Notes under the pieces: generated by a model
What the model saw: only the letters and a program-made list of their open reading frames with translations
Told to the model about the DNA's origin: nothing
Database searches by the model: none
Shown: positions 15,129 to 23,460 of the stretch, in pieces
Layout of the letters: each line of letters starts with the position of its first letter
Numbering within the stretch: position 1 is the first letter of the stretch
Assembly (NCBI GenBank): GCA_002419135.1
Contig: DIFM01000002.1
Span: 1 to 54,971 of the forward strand
Direction of reading: 5' to 3'
Source: Dehalococcoidia bacterium UBA5748
GTDB lineage: Bacteria > Chloroflexota > Dehalococcoidia > Dehalococcoidales > UBA5627
DNA length: 54,971 bases
Position numbers and translations under genes: made by a program

Positions 15129-17606
15129 ATGTCCGAATCTAAGGATAAGCGGCTGATAAAAGCGGGAATCAAAATTAAAGGGATGTCCTGTGCCAATTGC
15201 GCCGCCAACATAGAAAAAACTTTATCAAAACTGCCGGGAATAAATCAGGCTGCTGTCAATTTTGCTTCCGAAAAAGCCATAGTTGAATATTCCCCCGCAG
15301 AGATAAATGCCACTGCCATTATTACTGCCATTACGGAACTGGGTTTTATGCCGGTTATATCAAAATCGACCTTTATGGTAAAAGGTATGTCATGTGCTTC
15401 GTGTGTCGGCCGTGTTGAAAAAGCTATTCTCGATATTTCCGGGGTGATTTCTGCAAATGTTAATCTGGCAACCGGTCAGGCAATCGTTTCGTATCTTGAA
15501 GATGTTCAGTTAGCGGATATAAAAAATGCCGTAAAAGACGCCGGTTTTGAAATATTATTAGAATCAGAAGCTGTTGAGGATGTCAGCGTTACTGCCAATC
15601 GGGAGATTACGAGTTTAAAAAATACACTGATAGCAGCAGCATTATTGGGAATGGCTATCCTGATTCTGGGTTTCCTCCCGTCTTTTACAGGCAAAGCCTA
15701 TTTATTATGGGCGCTGGCAACACCGGTGCAGTTCTGGGCGGGTATAAGATTTTACAAGGGGGCATGGGCGGCTCTGAAGCATAAAACTGCTGATATGAAT
15801 ACTCTGGTTGCCGTTGGCACTTCAGCAGCTTATTTTTACAGCATGGCGGCAGTGCTGGTGCCTTCTGTATTTATCAGCGGCGTGATTGAAGCAAATCTCT
15901 ATTTTGACACCTCAGCAATGATTATCGTGTTGATTCTGCTGGGGCAATTTTTAGAGGCTGGCGCTAAGGGTAGAACATCGGAAGCAATAAAAAAACTGAT
16001 TAACTTGAAACCAAAAATTGCTCATGTGATTCGGGACGAAAAGGAACTGCAGATTCCGGTTGACGATGTAGCTGTCGGCGATATCATTGTGGTTCGTCCG
16101 GGTGAAAGCATACCGGTCGATGGCATTATACGCGAGGGATATTCTACGATAGATGAATCAATTGTTACCGGTGAAAGTATTCCGGTTGATAAAAAGGCCG
16201 GTGATGAGGTAATCGGGGCTTCCGTAAATCGCACCGGCAGCTTCCGTTTTGAAGCTACACGTGTGGGAGCCGATACCACTCTTTCCCGTATCGTCAGGCT
16301 GGTGGAGCAGGCGCAAGGGTCCAAGGCGCCCATTCAGAGGCTGGCTGATATCATTGCCGGCTATTTTGTGCCTATTGTTATTTCTATTGCAATCGTTACT
16401 TTTATAATCTGGTATTTTGCCGGTCCGGCGCCCTCTCTAACTTATGCTATCCTTAATTTTGTTGCTGTGTTGATAATCGCCTGTCCCTGTGCTCTGGGGC
16501 TTGCGACACCGACTGCCATTATTGTAGGTACAGGAAAAGGCGCAGAAAACGGGATTCTTATCCGGAATGCCGAAACTTTGGAGAAAGCGCATAAAATAAA
16601 CAGTGTTTTGCTGGATAAGACAGGAACTCTGACACTTGGGCAGCCGAAGGTTACAGATATAATCGTCATGAACCATATAACAAAAGAGGAAATGCTGCAA
16701 CTGGCGGCTTCTGCGGAAAACAAGTCGGAGCATCCTCTAGCACAGGCAATTGTAGATGAATCCAAACAGAAGGGATTGGAATTGTTGGAGGTAACACAAT
16801 TTGATGCAGTCCCCGGGCATGGAGTAGAGGCAAAAATAAACGGCAGGCAAATACTCATCGGAAATCTTAAGTTGATGAAAGATAAGGGAATTACTTCAGA
16901 CGCATTAGAAGACAGAGCCGGTTTACTCTGGGAGGATGGTAAGACCGTTATGTTTGTGGCTGTAGATGGTAGTGGGGTGGGGGTGATTGCGCTTTCGGAT
17001 ACCATTAAGCCGGGAGCCGCTGAAGCAGTGAAACAATTAAGAATTATGGATATTGACATAACGATGATTACAGGAGATAACCGGCGTGCAGCAGAAGCCA
17101 TCGCGCACCAGGTTGGAATAAAAAATGTCTTGTATGAAATTCTGCCCGAGCACAAAGCAGATGAGGTCCGTAAATTGCAGCATCAGGGTAAAATCGTGGC
17201 GATGGTGGGAGATGGTATCAATGATGCGCCCGCACTGGCGGCGGCAGATATTGGCATAGCTATCGGTACGGGTACGGACATTGCTATGGAGACAGGGGAT
17301 ATCACTTTGATAAGCGGGGACCCGCGAGGAATTGTAGGAGCCATTGAATTAAGCAAACGTACGATGAGGACTATCAGACAGAACCTGTTTTGGGCTTTTG
17401 CTTATAATGTTCTTCTAATACCTGTAGCCGCCGGATTTTTATATCTGTTCTTCGGAGACGGAACGGTGCCTTCGGGTCTGCAATTTGCGCTCGGCGAGTA
17501 TGGTTTTTTAAATCCGATACTGGCGGCGTTTGCTATGGCAATAAGTTCGCTGACGGTTGTTACCAACTCTTTGAGATTAAAAAATTATAAGCTTTATAAG
17601 TATTAA
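15129..17606 (+). CDS. copA: CopA-type copper-exporting P1B ATPase
   Basis: An 825-residue Cu+-exporting P-type ATPase. Two N-terminal metal-binding HMA domains have GMSCANC (C21, C24) and GMSCASC (C89, C92). The core shows TGES (347-350, actuator), the transmembrane metal site CPC (452-454), the phosphorylation site DKTGT (496-500), TGDN and GDGINDAPALAAADIGIAIG (hinge). The later membrane residues YN and MAISSLTVVTNSLRL fit the Cu+ subgroup. It follows a SHOCT gene by 19 bp. No CsoR or CueR regulator is adjacent. Its stop overlaps the stop of the convergent reductase gene by 4 nt. Confidence 0.95.
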   Translation: MSESKDKRLIKAGIKIKGMSCANCAANIEKTLSKLPGINQAAVNFASEKAIVEYSPAEINATAIITAITELGFMPVISKSTFMVKGMSCASCVGRVEKAILDISGVISANVNLATGQAIVSYLEDVQLADIKNAVKDAGFEILLESEAVEDVSVTANREITSLKNTLIAAALLGMAILILGFLPSFTGKAYLLWALATPVQFWAGIRFYKGAWAALKHKTADMNTLVAVGTSAAYFYSMAAVLVPSVFISGVIEANLYFDTSAMIIVLILLGQFLEAGAKGRTSEAIKKLINLKPKIAHVIRDEKELQIPVDDVAVGDIIVVRPGESIPVDGIIREGYSTIDESIVTGESIPVDKKAGDEVIGASVNRTGSFRFEATRVGADTTLSRIVRLVEQAQGSKAPIQRLADIIAGYFVPIVISIAIVTFIIWYFAGPAPSLTYAILNFVAVLIIACPCALGLATPTAIIVGTGKGAENGILIRNAETLEKAHKINSVLLDKTGTLTLGQPKVTDIIVMNHITKEEMLQLAASAENKSEHPLAQAIVDESKQKGLELLEVTQFDAVPGHGVEAKINGRQILIGNLKLMKDKGITSDALEDRAGLLWEDGKTVMFVAVDGSGVGVIALSDTIKPGAAEAVKQLRIMDIDITMITGDNRRAAEAIAHQVGIKNVLYEILPEHKADEVRKLQHQGKIVAMVGDGINDAPALAAADIGIAIGTGTDIAMETGDITLISGDPRGIVGAIELSKRTMRTIRQNLFWAFAYNVLLIPVAAGFLYLFFGDGTVPSGLQFALGEYGFLNPILAAFAMAISSLTVVTNSLRLKNYKLYKY

Positions 17607-18517
17607 CCTTGCAATCTTTGCAGATAACGGTGTGCCCGCAGTACGGCTTTTACCCCTTCACCTACCGCAACCGCAATCTGTTTTTCGGGAACATCGGTGA
17701 CATCCCCGGCAGCATATAATGCTTCTATTCCCGTTTCTCCGCTGCAGTTAACGGGGATTTCCCCGTACTCGTTTAATTTAACGATTCCTTTTAACAGCTC
17801 CGAGTTTGGTACCAGCCCTATTTCCACAAAAATACCTGCGACACCCACTTTTTGTGTCTTTTGCGTCTTGAGGTTTTCAATAGCCAATCCGCTTACAAAT
17901 TGTTCGCCTTCAATGCTTTTAACACTGTGTTCGAGGTGAATCATCAGGTCTTTTATATCGGAAAGCTTATCGATAAGTACCGTGTCTGCCGTAAGTTGTG
18001 TCAGAGATATCAAATCAATGTGCGCGGCATATTTGGATAAGTCCAAAACTGCCTCAAGGGCAGAATTACCCCCTCCGATAACGGCTACTTTTTTCCCTGA
18101 AAACAGAGGACCGTCGCAAGTAGCACAGTAGGTGACTCCTTTACCGGTATATTCCGCCTCGCCCGGGACATTTAATTTACGAGGTTTCTTTCCGGTGGCA
18201 TAAACAAGCGTTTTTGCCTGATAGGTTTTATTCTCATCGGTGGTTATTGAAAAACCATTTTTAATCTTTTTTATACCATTTACCTTAACACCGATTTGTT
18301 GCTCGATGGGGTAGGTGGCAAGTTGGGTGTTGAATTTTTCGATCAGTTCGGGACCTTCGATAAAGTGGTAGCCGATATAATTTTCAATTCCCCATGTAGT
18401 ATTTATCTGTCCTCCGATGTCGGAACTGATTAGAAGGGCATTCATTTTTTTTCTGGCGGCATAGATACTGGCGGCAATGCCGGCAGGCCCGGCACCGATA
18501 ATAATCGTATCGTACAT
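17603..18517 (-). CDS. AhpF-like / thioredoxin reductase-like FAD disulfide oxidoreductase
   Basis: A 304-residue flavoprotein with FAD-binding GAGPAG (8-13), active-site CATC (C131-C134), NAD(P)-binding GGGNSA (148-153) and the C-terminal FAD motif GIEALYAAGDVTD. Where true thioredoxin reductases have HRRxxxR for NADPH, this protein reads LISLTQLTADTVLIDKL, which resembles the same stretch of AhpF (EFAPEMKADQVLQDKL from memory); AhpF uses NADH. It lacks AhpF's N-terminal thioredoxin-fold domain. The start at 18517 has GGGGAGG 7 nt upstream; nine extra residues upstream are unlikely. A second, orthodox trxB is at 33.7 kb. No ahpC is adjacent; the divergent neighbour is superoxide dismutase. 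Confidence 0.82.
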   Translation of the reverse strand: MYDTIIIGAGPAGIAASIYAARKKMNALLISSDIGGQINTTWGIENYIGYHFIEGPELIEKFNTQLATYPIEQQIGVKVNGIKKIKNGFSITTDENKTYQAKTLVYATGKKPRKLNVPGEAEYTGKGVTYCATCDGPLFSGKKVAVIGGGNSALEAVLDLSKYAAHIDLISLTQLTADTVLIDKLSDIKDLMIHLEHSVKSIEGEQFVSGLAIENLKTQKTQKVGVAGIFVEIGLVPNSELLKGIVKLNEYGEIPVNCSGETGIEALYAAGDVTDVPEKQIAVAVGEGVKAVLRAHRYLQRLQG

Positions 18518-18664
18518 ATGAAAACCTCCCCGTTCAGCATTCAACTCATAAGATTATAGCAGAAATCGGGCGATTAAAAAGAAGTTAAACTTTTCAATTT
18601 ATATAAATCAATAACAAATGTATTATAATGAGTATAAATATATAGTTGATTTAAGGAGGGGTCC

Positions 18665-19243
18665 ATGTCTTATTCAGCAAACGATTATAGTGCGTTGGTT
18701 GGAATGGAGGGGTTCAGTGACACATTATTAAAAAATCACTTTACTCTCTACCAGGGGTATGTCAATAACACCAATAAATTGATGCAGATACTTGATTCGA
18801 TGTTAATAGATGATAAGGTGGGCACGCCGGAATATGCTGAATTGAAGAGGCGAATGGGGTTTGAGTTCAACGGTATGCGCCTGCACGAGTATTATTTTGG
18901 AAACCTGGGTGGGAAAGATAATTACAGTGACTATCAAAAGTTAGTTCAGGCAATTGAAACCGGTTATGGCAGTTATTCACAATGGGAAAAGGATTTTAAG
19001 GCTACCGGTGCAATGCGGGGTATCGGGTGGGTCATTCTGTATAAGGATAACGATAATGATATGCTTTTCAACCAGTGGATAAACGAGCATGAAACGGGGC
19101 ATTTTGCCGGTTGTACGCCGATACTGGTCATGGATGTTTTTGAACACGCTTTTATTATTGATTACGGGCTGAAGAGGGTTGATTATATTGAGGCATTTTT
19201 TAAGAATATAAATTGGGAAGAGGTGGAAAACAGGTTAAAATAA
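18665..19243 (+). CDS. Fe/Mn-family superoxide dismutase
   Basis: A 192-residue enzyme converting superoxide to H2O2 and O2. The four metal ligands can be placed at H25, H74, D157 and H161 (HEYYFGN, DVFEHAF), followed by the usual DYGLKRVDYIEAFFKNINW ending. It departs from common enzymes: the stretch after H25 reads FTLYQGYV, so the second-shell His-30 of E. coli SodB is missing, and DVFEHA replaces DVWEHA. Metal choice cannot be deduced. RBS AAGGAGGGG precedes the ATG; a TATAAT lies at 18624-18629 without a clear -35. Confidence 0.9.
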   Translation: MSYSANDYSALVGMEGFSDTLLKNHFTLYQGYVNNTNKLMQILDSMLIDDKVGTPEYAELKRRMGFEFNGMRLHEYYFGNLGGKDNYSDYQKLVQAIETGYGSYSQWEKDFKATGAMRGIGWVILYKDNDNDMLFNQWINEHETGHFAGCTPILVMDVFEHAFIIDYGLKRVDYIEAFFKNINWEEVENRLK

Positions 19244-19274
19244 ATAATTAGCCTTAAAATAATCGAAAAACCTA

Positions 19275-19303
19275 TTGACAACGGGCTGCGCAGGGTTTAT
19301 TCT
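19275..19303 (+). promoter_or_regulatory. Promoter of the DUF5679 gene
   Basis: TTGACA (19275-19280), 17-nt spacer, TATTCT (19298-19303), 30 nt before the start codon. Confidence 0.75.
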
Positions 19304-19333
19304 AAACGTAAATGTAATAAAGGAGGCACTAAT

Positions 19334-19474
19334 ATGCAGGGATATTGTGTTAAATGCCGAGCTAAAAAAGAAATGAAAGATGCGAAAGCCATAACCATGA
19401 AGAATGGCAGGCCGGCGACTCAGGGTGTTTGCCCGACGTGCGGCACAAAGATGTTTAAGATTGGCAAAGCCTAA
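19334..19474 (+). CDS. DUF5679-type zinc-ribbon microprotein
   Basis: A 46-residue protein beginning MQGYCVKCRAKKEMKDAK and carrying two CxxC pairs (CVKC and CPTC, 31 residues apart) with the conserved middle ITMKNGRPATQG. The architecture matches DUF5679, a family I associate with Chloroflexota and Actinobacteria. It has its own promoter and a strong AGGAGG about 8 nt before the ATG. The basic, glycine-rich middle suggests RNA or protein binding; function unknown. Confidence 0.88.
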   Translation: MQGYCVKCRAKKEMKDAKAITMKNGRPATQGVCPTCGTKMFKIGKA

Positions 19475-19606
19475 ACTTTAACATCAAAATATCGAAACTA
19501 TAAAGCCCTTAGTATACCCGAAAGATTTCTCTATAGTCATTAGATTAGAAAGGATTTAAGTAGGGTATAGTAGGGTTTTGTTTGTTGAAAGAGAATAATA
19601 GCTTAA

Positions 19607-20245
19607 ATGCCAGACTCCGAATACAAGGATGAGATAATACACCGGCTTAGTGAAAAATATCCCAAAGCTAAAATTGCTTTAAATTTTTCCAACCCGATGG
19701 AACTGCTTGTTGCCACCATACTCTCGGCACAGTGTACCGATATAATTGTCAACAAAATAACTACTCAGCTTTTTAAAAAATATACTTCCGTAGAAGACTA
19801 TGCCTCAGCTGATATTAATCAGTTCGAAAAGGAAATAAAATCGGCAGGGTTTTATCATAATAAAGCTAAAAACATAATTGCGTCAGCGAAGATGATTCAC
19901 AAGGAATACAAAGGCAGTGTTCCGTCAAAAATGGAGGAATTAATCTCTCTACCGGGGGTTGCACGCAAAACGGCTAATATTGTTCTATATAATGCTTTTG
20001 GAATAACTGACGGAATTGCAGTTGATACCCATGTCGGACGTCTTTCGCAAAGGCTTGGATTAACCCGGAATAATGACCCGGTAAAAATCGAGAAAGACCT
20101 GATGGAAATAATCCCACGTCCTCTATGGGGGTCTTTTCCGTATCTGTTAATCGAACACGGACGTGCTGTATGTATTGCCAGAAAGCCGAAATGTAGTATA
20201 TGCAATTTGTCTGACATCTGCCCTTCGGCCTTAAATCAGAAATAA
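19607..20245 (+). CDS. nth: Endonuclease III
   Basis: Base-excision-repair DNA glycosylase/AP lyase removing oxidised pyrimidines. The helix-hairpin-helix motif LPGVARKTANIV contains catalytic Lys K121, D140 is in VDTHV, and the [4Fe-4S] cluster cysteines C189, C196, C199 and C205 have the exact C-x6-C-x2-C-x5-C spacing. The 212-residue length is typical. The ATG is preceded only by a weak AGAG. It is the only nth-like gene in the window and lies after the DUF5679 gene with a 132-bp gap. Confidence 0.95.
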   Translation: MPDSEYKDEIIHRLSEKYPKAKIALNFSNPMELLVATILSAQCTDIIVNKITTQLFKKYTSVEDYASADINQFEKEIKSAGFYHNKAKNIIASAKMIHKEYKGSVPSKMEELISLPGVARKTANIVLYNAFGITDGIAVDTHVGRLSQRLGLTRNNDPVKIEKDLMEIIPRPLWGSFPYLLIEHGRAVCIARKPKCSICNLSDICPSALNQK

Positions 20246-20273
20246 AATATACCCATTTTAGGGGTGATTACTA

Positions 20274-20301
20274 TTGCAATAACGGCTAAATATCCTATAA
20301 T
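20274..20301 (+). promoter_or_regulatory. Promoter of the FtsZ-like gene
   Basis: TTGCAA (20274-20279), 16-nt spacer, TATAAT (20296-20301), about 54 nt of leader before the ATG at 20362. Confidence 0.65.
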
Positions 20302-20361
20302 ATGATTGTGTCTCGGGATATTGCATCGGATTACCGGGTTTCGGTTTAAAGGGGGCAAGAA

Positions 20362-21537
20362 ATGAAATTAATCGTTATAGGGCTGGGACAATGCGGCGGA
20401 AGGATTGCCGATGAGTTTGCTCGTATGGGCAGGCGTGCTACGGAGATGAGAAATATCGAGATAATCGTTGATGCTTTTGCTGTCAATACCGATACGGCAG
20501 ATATGGCAACGATACAAACTATCAAGCCTGATTACCAGCATCGCATTCTTATCGGAGCCGGTAAAACTCGCGGTCATGGTGTAGCGAAATTAAACGAGTT
20601 GGGGGCAGAGATAGCCAGAGAGGATGCTGATAAGGTATTGGACGCTCTCAGAGCTGCTAAAAATCTTTATGAAGCGGATGCTTTTATGGTTATCAGTTCG
20701 ACTGCAGGTGGCACCGGGTCGGGAGCCATTCCGATTATTTCCAATGTGCTGAAGGAAAGATTTGCCGATAAGCCTGTTTATACGATTCTTGTTTTACCGT
20801 TTGAACATGAAGAAAGTTCAGAGGAGACGGCTATTTATAACACTGCTGTTTGCCTTAAATCGACTTTTTCAATTGCCGATGCTGTTATATTAATTGATAA
20901 TCAGAGGTATATTAAGAAAGACTTTTCGCTGAAAAACAATATCTATGAAATTAACAGGTTAATCGTAGAGCCGTTCTTTGACTTACTTTGTGCAGGTGAA
21001 GAAAAGAAATATAAGCATATCGGTGCCAAGGTTATGGATGCCGGAGATATCATCCAGACGCTTTGCGGGTGGACAGCTATCGGATACGGCGAAGTAAAAC
21101 TGCCGTTAATCACCTTGCCATCAGACTGGTCAGGAAATTTCAAAAAAAGAGGTGAAAAATCCTTTAAAGGCTTGCAAGCTATGGATGAAGCCATAAAAGA
21201 GTTATCAATAGACTGCAACCCTCAGGAAGCGGGACGCGCATTATTTTTGATTTCCTCGCCAGGGAAAGAAATGGATATGACTCTGATAAAAGAGCTGGGA
21301 GACCACTTAAGAGGAATTGCTTCACAGGCTGTTATCAGGAATGGTGATTATCCGAGGGAAAAGGGGTTATTGGACATAACCATTATCCTTTCTGAGCTTT
21401 CGGATGTTGCTAAAGTAAGGAATTACTACGTGAAGGCATCTGAATTGGCTCAATCGATAAAAAACAGACAGGGCGAGAGAGAAATAAAAGCTAATTTAGT
21501 AGAAGATGCAGGTAAGGATGTTCCCACGCTACTCTGA
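20362..21537 (+). CDS. FtsZ/tubulin-like GTPase, divergent
   Basis: A 391-residue protein of the tubulin/FtsZ superfamily: nucleotide-binding IGLGQCGGRIADEF (6-19), FAVNTDTAD (39-47), and the phosphate-loop signature GGTGSG (116-121). In the position of the catalytic T7 loop (NVDFAD in FtsZ) it has VMDAGD (224-229), which keeps both acids but not the Asn. The region between is longer than in FtsZ, and the usual FtsZ C-terminal tail is not recognisable. It is therefore not the canonical division protein but a paralogous group, perhaps a second cytoskeletal GTPase. It has its own promoter; the next gene encodes a lysine-tailed unknown. Confidence 0.8.
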   Translation: MKLIVIGLGQCGGRIADEFARMGRRATEMRNIEIIVDAFAVNTDTADMATIQTIKPDYQHRILIGAGKTRGHGVAKLNELGAEIAREDADKVLDALRAAKNLYEADAFMVISSTAGGTGSGAIPIISNVLKERFADKPVYTILVLPFEHEESSEETAIYNTAVCLKSTFSIADAVILIDNQRYIKKDFSLKNNIYEINRLIVEPFFDLLCAGEEKKYKHIGAKVMDAGDIIQTLCGWTAIGYGEVKLPLITLPSDWSGNFKKRGEKSFKGLQAMDEAIKELSIDCNPQEAGRALFLISSPGKEMDMTLIKELGDHLRGIASQAVIRNGDYPREKGLLDITIILSELSDVAKVRNYYVKASELAQSIKNRQGEREIKANLVEDAGKDVPTLL

Positions 21538-21685
21538 TAATTATTATAGATGCTGTCTAATATCAGAACGATGTGGAATTATTACCGTATTCTGCATACG
21601 GGGTTGTTCAGTCATACAGATATAAATGCCGTTAATTAGTTGTTCGACTTATTGCACGCCTGAATAAAAATTATACCAATCAATA

Positions 21686-21714
21686 TTGATGAAACATTAT
21701 TATCATTTTAAAAT
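21686..21714 (+). promoter_or_regulatory. Probable promoter of the lysine-tailed protein gene
   Basis: TTGATG (21686-21691), 17-nt spacer, TAAAAT (21709-21714), 36 nt before the ATG at 21751. Confidence 0.6.
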
Positions 21715-21750
21715 AGAAAAAAATACAGGATACGGAGGTTAGTTTTTGAT

Positions 21751-22473
21751 ATGCCTAAAGAGAAAAAGAGGAAAGAGTCCCAGGAACTGGGCAAGATAGA
21801 AAAACCTGAGGCGGAAAAATTTCAAAAAGGCCGGAAATTAATTTTTGTGCCGTTGGTGTTTGCCCCCTATGAAAATGAAACCGAATTGCAAAAATTGCAT
21901 GATAAGTACTGGCAACAGGTAGAAGAGCAGATTGCCAATCTTGAGGGTAAACTAATGGATGTTACCCGTATCTATCATGAATTCATATGTACCGATGGGG
22001 AAGAAGGCGTAAAGGAAATCGAACGTATGAATGCCGGCAGCTATGACGTGGTAAAAAATATGGTAAAAAAAGGCGCGAAGCTGATGGCTGCCGAAAGTGT
22101 AGAGCTTTTAGGTGAATTTATGGATTGGAACAAATGCCTTTCGGCAGGAATATCCAGCCAGAAAGTTATTACGAAAGTATACGAATTCTATAATGAAGCA
22201 TTAAAAAGCAGGGAAGAGTGGATAAGAAAGGGTATCGATTTGACCCTGGGAGAAGATGAATTCGGGCTTTTAGTGATGAGGGAAAATAATAAGATACAAT
22301 TCCCCTCAAATGTTGAGGTTTTTTACGTAGCCCCGCCCAGTCTTGACGAAATAAAGCGCTGGGTGCGTGATAAGAAGTCGTCTATGCCTCAGACTCCAAA
22401 AAAGGAAGAAAAAACGGCAGCCAGGAAACCGGCGGCAAAGAAAACCACGACGAAAAAGACAACAGAGAAATAA
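21751..22473 (+). CDS. Unknown soluble protein with lysine-rich tail
   Basis: A 240-residue protein I do not recognise. It has a charged N-terminus, a mostly helical centre (ELQKLHDKYWQQVEEQIANL, a coiled-coil-like stretch), and a C-terminal 25-residue low-complexity Lys/Thr/Ala tail (PAAKKTTTKKTTEK) like the histone-H1-type tails that bind nucleic acid. The core contains FVPLVFAPYE and VEVFYVAPPSLDE. RBS GGAGGT is 11 nt upstream. It follows the FtsZ-like gene by 213 bp but has its own promoter and ends at a strong terminator. Function unknown; DNA association is inference from the tail. Confidence 0.7.
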   Translation: MPKEKKRKESQELGKIEKPEAEKFQKGRKLIFVPLVFAPYENETELQKLHDKYWQQVEEQIANLEGKLMDVTRIYHEFICTDGEEGVKEIERMNAGSYDVVKNMVKKGAKLMAAESVELLGEFMDWNKCLSAGISSQKVITKVYEFYNEALKSREEWIRKGIDLTLGEDEFGLLVMRENNKIQFPSNVEVFYVAPPSLDEIKRWVRDKKSSMPQTPKKEEKTAARKPAAKKTTTKKTTEK

Positions 22474-22507
22474 GGCTAATAAATAAATCTTTTCTATTGA
22501 GTAATAT

Positions 22508-22535
22508 AAAGCGGTTCCTTTAAAGGAACCGCTTT
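22508..22535 (+). terminator. Strong palindromic terminator
   Basis: A perfect 28-nt palindrome (AAAGCGGTTCCTTT and its complement) followed by TTTAGTTT, 35 bp after the lysine-tailed gene. The symmetry lets it act on both strands. Confidence 0.85.
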
Positions 22536-22659
22536 TAGTTTATCGATTGCGGTATAAATTCCGATTAACAACAGGAGCATCATTATCCCCTATCTTTCCT
22601 TACCTCACAACGTTAATATATATAGAAATATAGAGTATAAAGAACTTGAAGGTGTTTAT

Positions 22660-23415
22660 ATGTCTATAAAAAAGAGGCTATTGTTACTATTGGTATCTGT
22701 TTTGTGCGTCTTCACTATTTCTGCGTGTTCTATAGACGATAGTACGACGGCTAAGGTGACAGGGAATCTTCAGCTTTATATCAAGAATAATGCAGGGAGT
22801 CCACTCTGGGGGGCAAAGGTTGTTTCCGAAGAACAACCGGAAGGGCAGTTGAAGGTTACCGGCATGACGGGCGACAGTGGTATAGTCATCTTTAATGATA
22901 TTGCTGCCGGCGATTACAAGTTTTACATCAGCCGATTCGATTATTTCCTGGTCGAAGTATTATTGACAGTATTGGAAGGGCAACAAAAAGAAATTAGTAT
23001 CAGTATGACGGCTGAACAAAGTACGACATCTACAATTACCACATCTCCCGCAAGGATATCTTTTGCGGATTTGGCTGCCAATCCCGAAAGTTATACTGGG
23101 AAATATGTTACTATCGAAGGTTACTGGTTTGACGGATTTGAAATTGCCGTGCTGGCGGAAAGGCTGGAAGCATCCGATTTTGCCGAGGGGAATATGCGGC
23201 CGGCAGGAATACTGATATGGGCAACGGGCGGATTATCGGAAGAAATATCCAGTAAACTGTATTTGCAGGGAAACAATGCTACCGGATATCCAGCTCATTA
23301 CGGCAAAGTGGAACTGACCGGCACGTTGGAATACGGCGGCGAATACGGTCATATGAATAGCTATTCGTACCGGTTGAACATCTATGAATCCCGCTGGATT
23401 GATTTGACACCGTAG
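22660..23415 (+). CDS. Lipoprotein with carboxypeptidase-regulatory-like and OB-like domains
   Basis: A 251-residue secreted lipoprotein: basic start, hydrophobic core and lipobox TISAC with the lipidated Cys at 23. Residues about 33-117 form a beta-sandwich of the regulatory-like (SpaA/CarboxypepD_reg) type, with GSPLWGAKVVSEE and GDSGIVIFNDIAAGDYKFYI. After a Thr/Ser-rich linker (118-129), residues 130-250 contain FADLAANPESYTGKYVTIEG, reminiscent of OB-like domains found in Chloroflexota lipoproteins. RBS GAAGGTG precedes the ATG. A monocistronic surface protein of unknown role. Confidence 0.78.
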   Translation: MSIKKRLLLLLVSVLCVFTISACSIDDSTTAKVTGNLQLYIKNNAGSPLWGAKVVSEEQPEGQLKVTGMTGDSGIVIFNDIAAGDYKFYISRFDYFLVEVLLTVLEGQQKEISISMTAEQSTTSTITTSPARISFADLAANPESYTGKYVTIEGYWFDGFEIAVLAERLEASDFAEGNMRPAGILIWATGGLSEEISSKLYLQGNNATGYPAHYGKVELTGTLEYGGEYGHMNSYSYRLNIYESRWIDLTP

Positions 23416-23460
23416 GATTGTTATTTTTGCGGGACTGACGCTTGCTTGATATCCATAGCC

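Noticed and set aside
16442..17155. A 237-codon open frame antisense to copA
   Set aside because: It mirrors the strongly conserved copA frame, has no RBS or promoter and gives a low-quality Ser/Pro-rich sequence.
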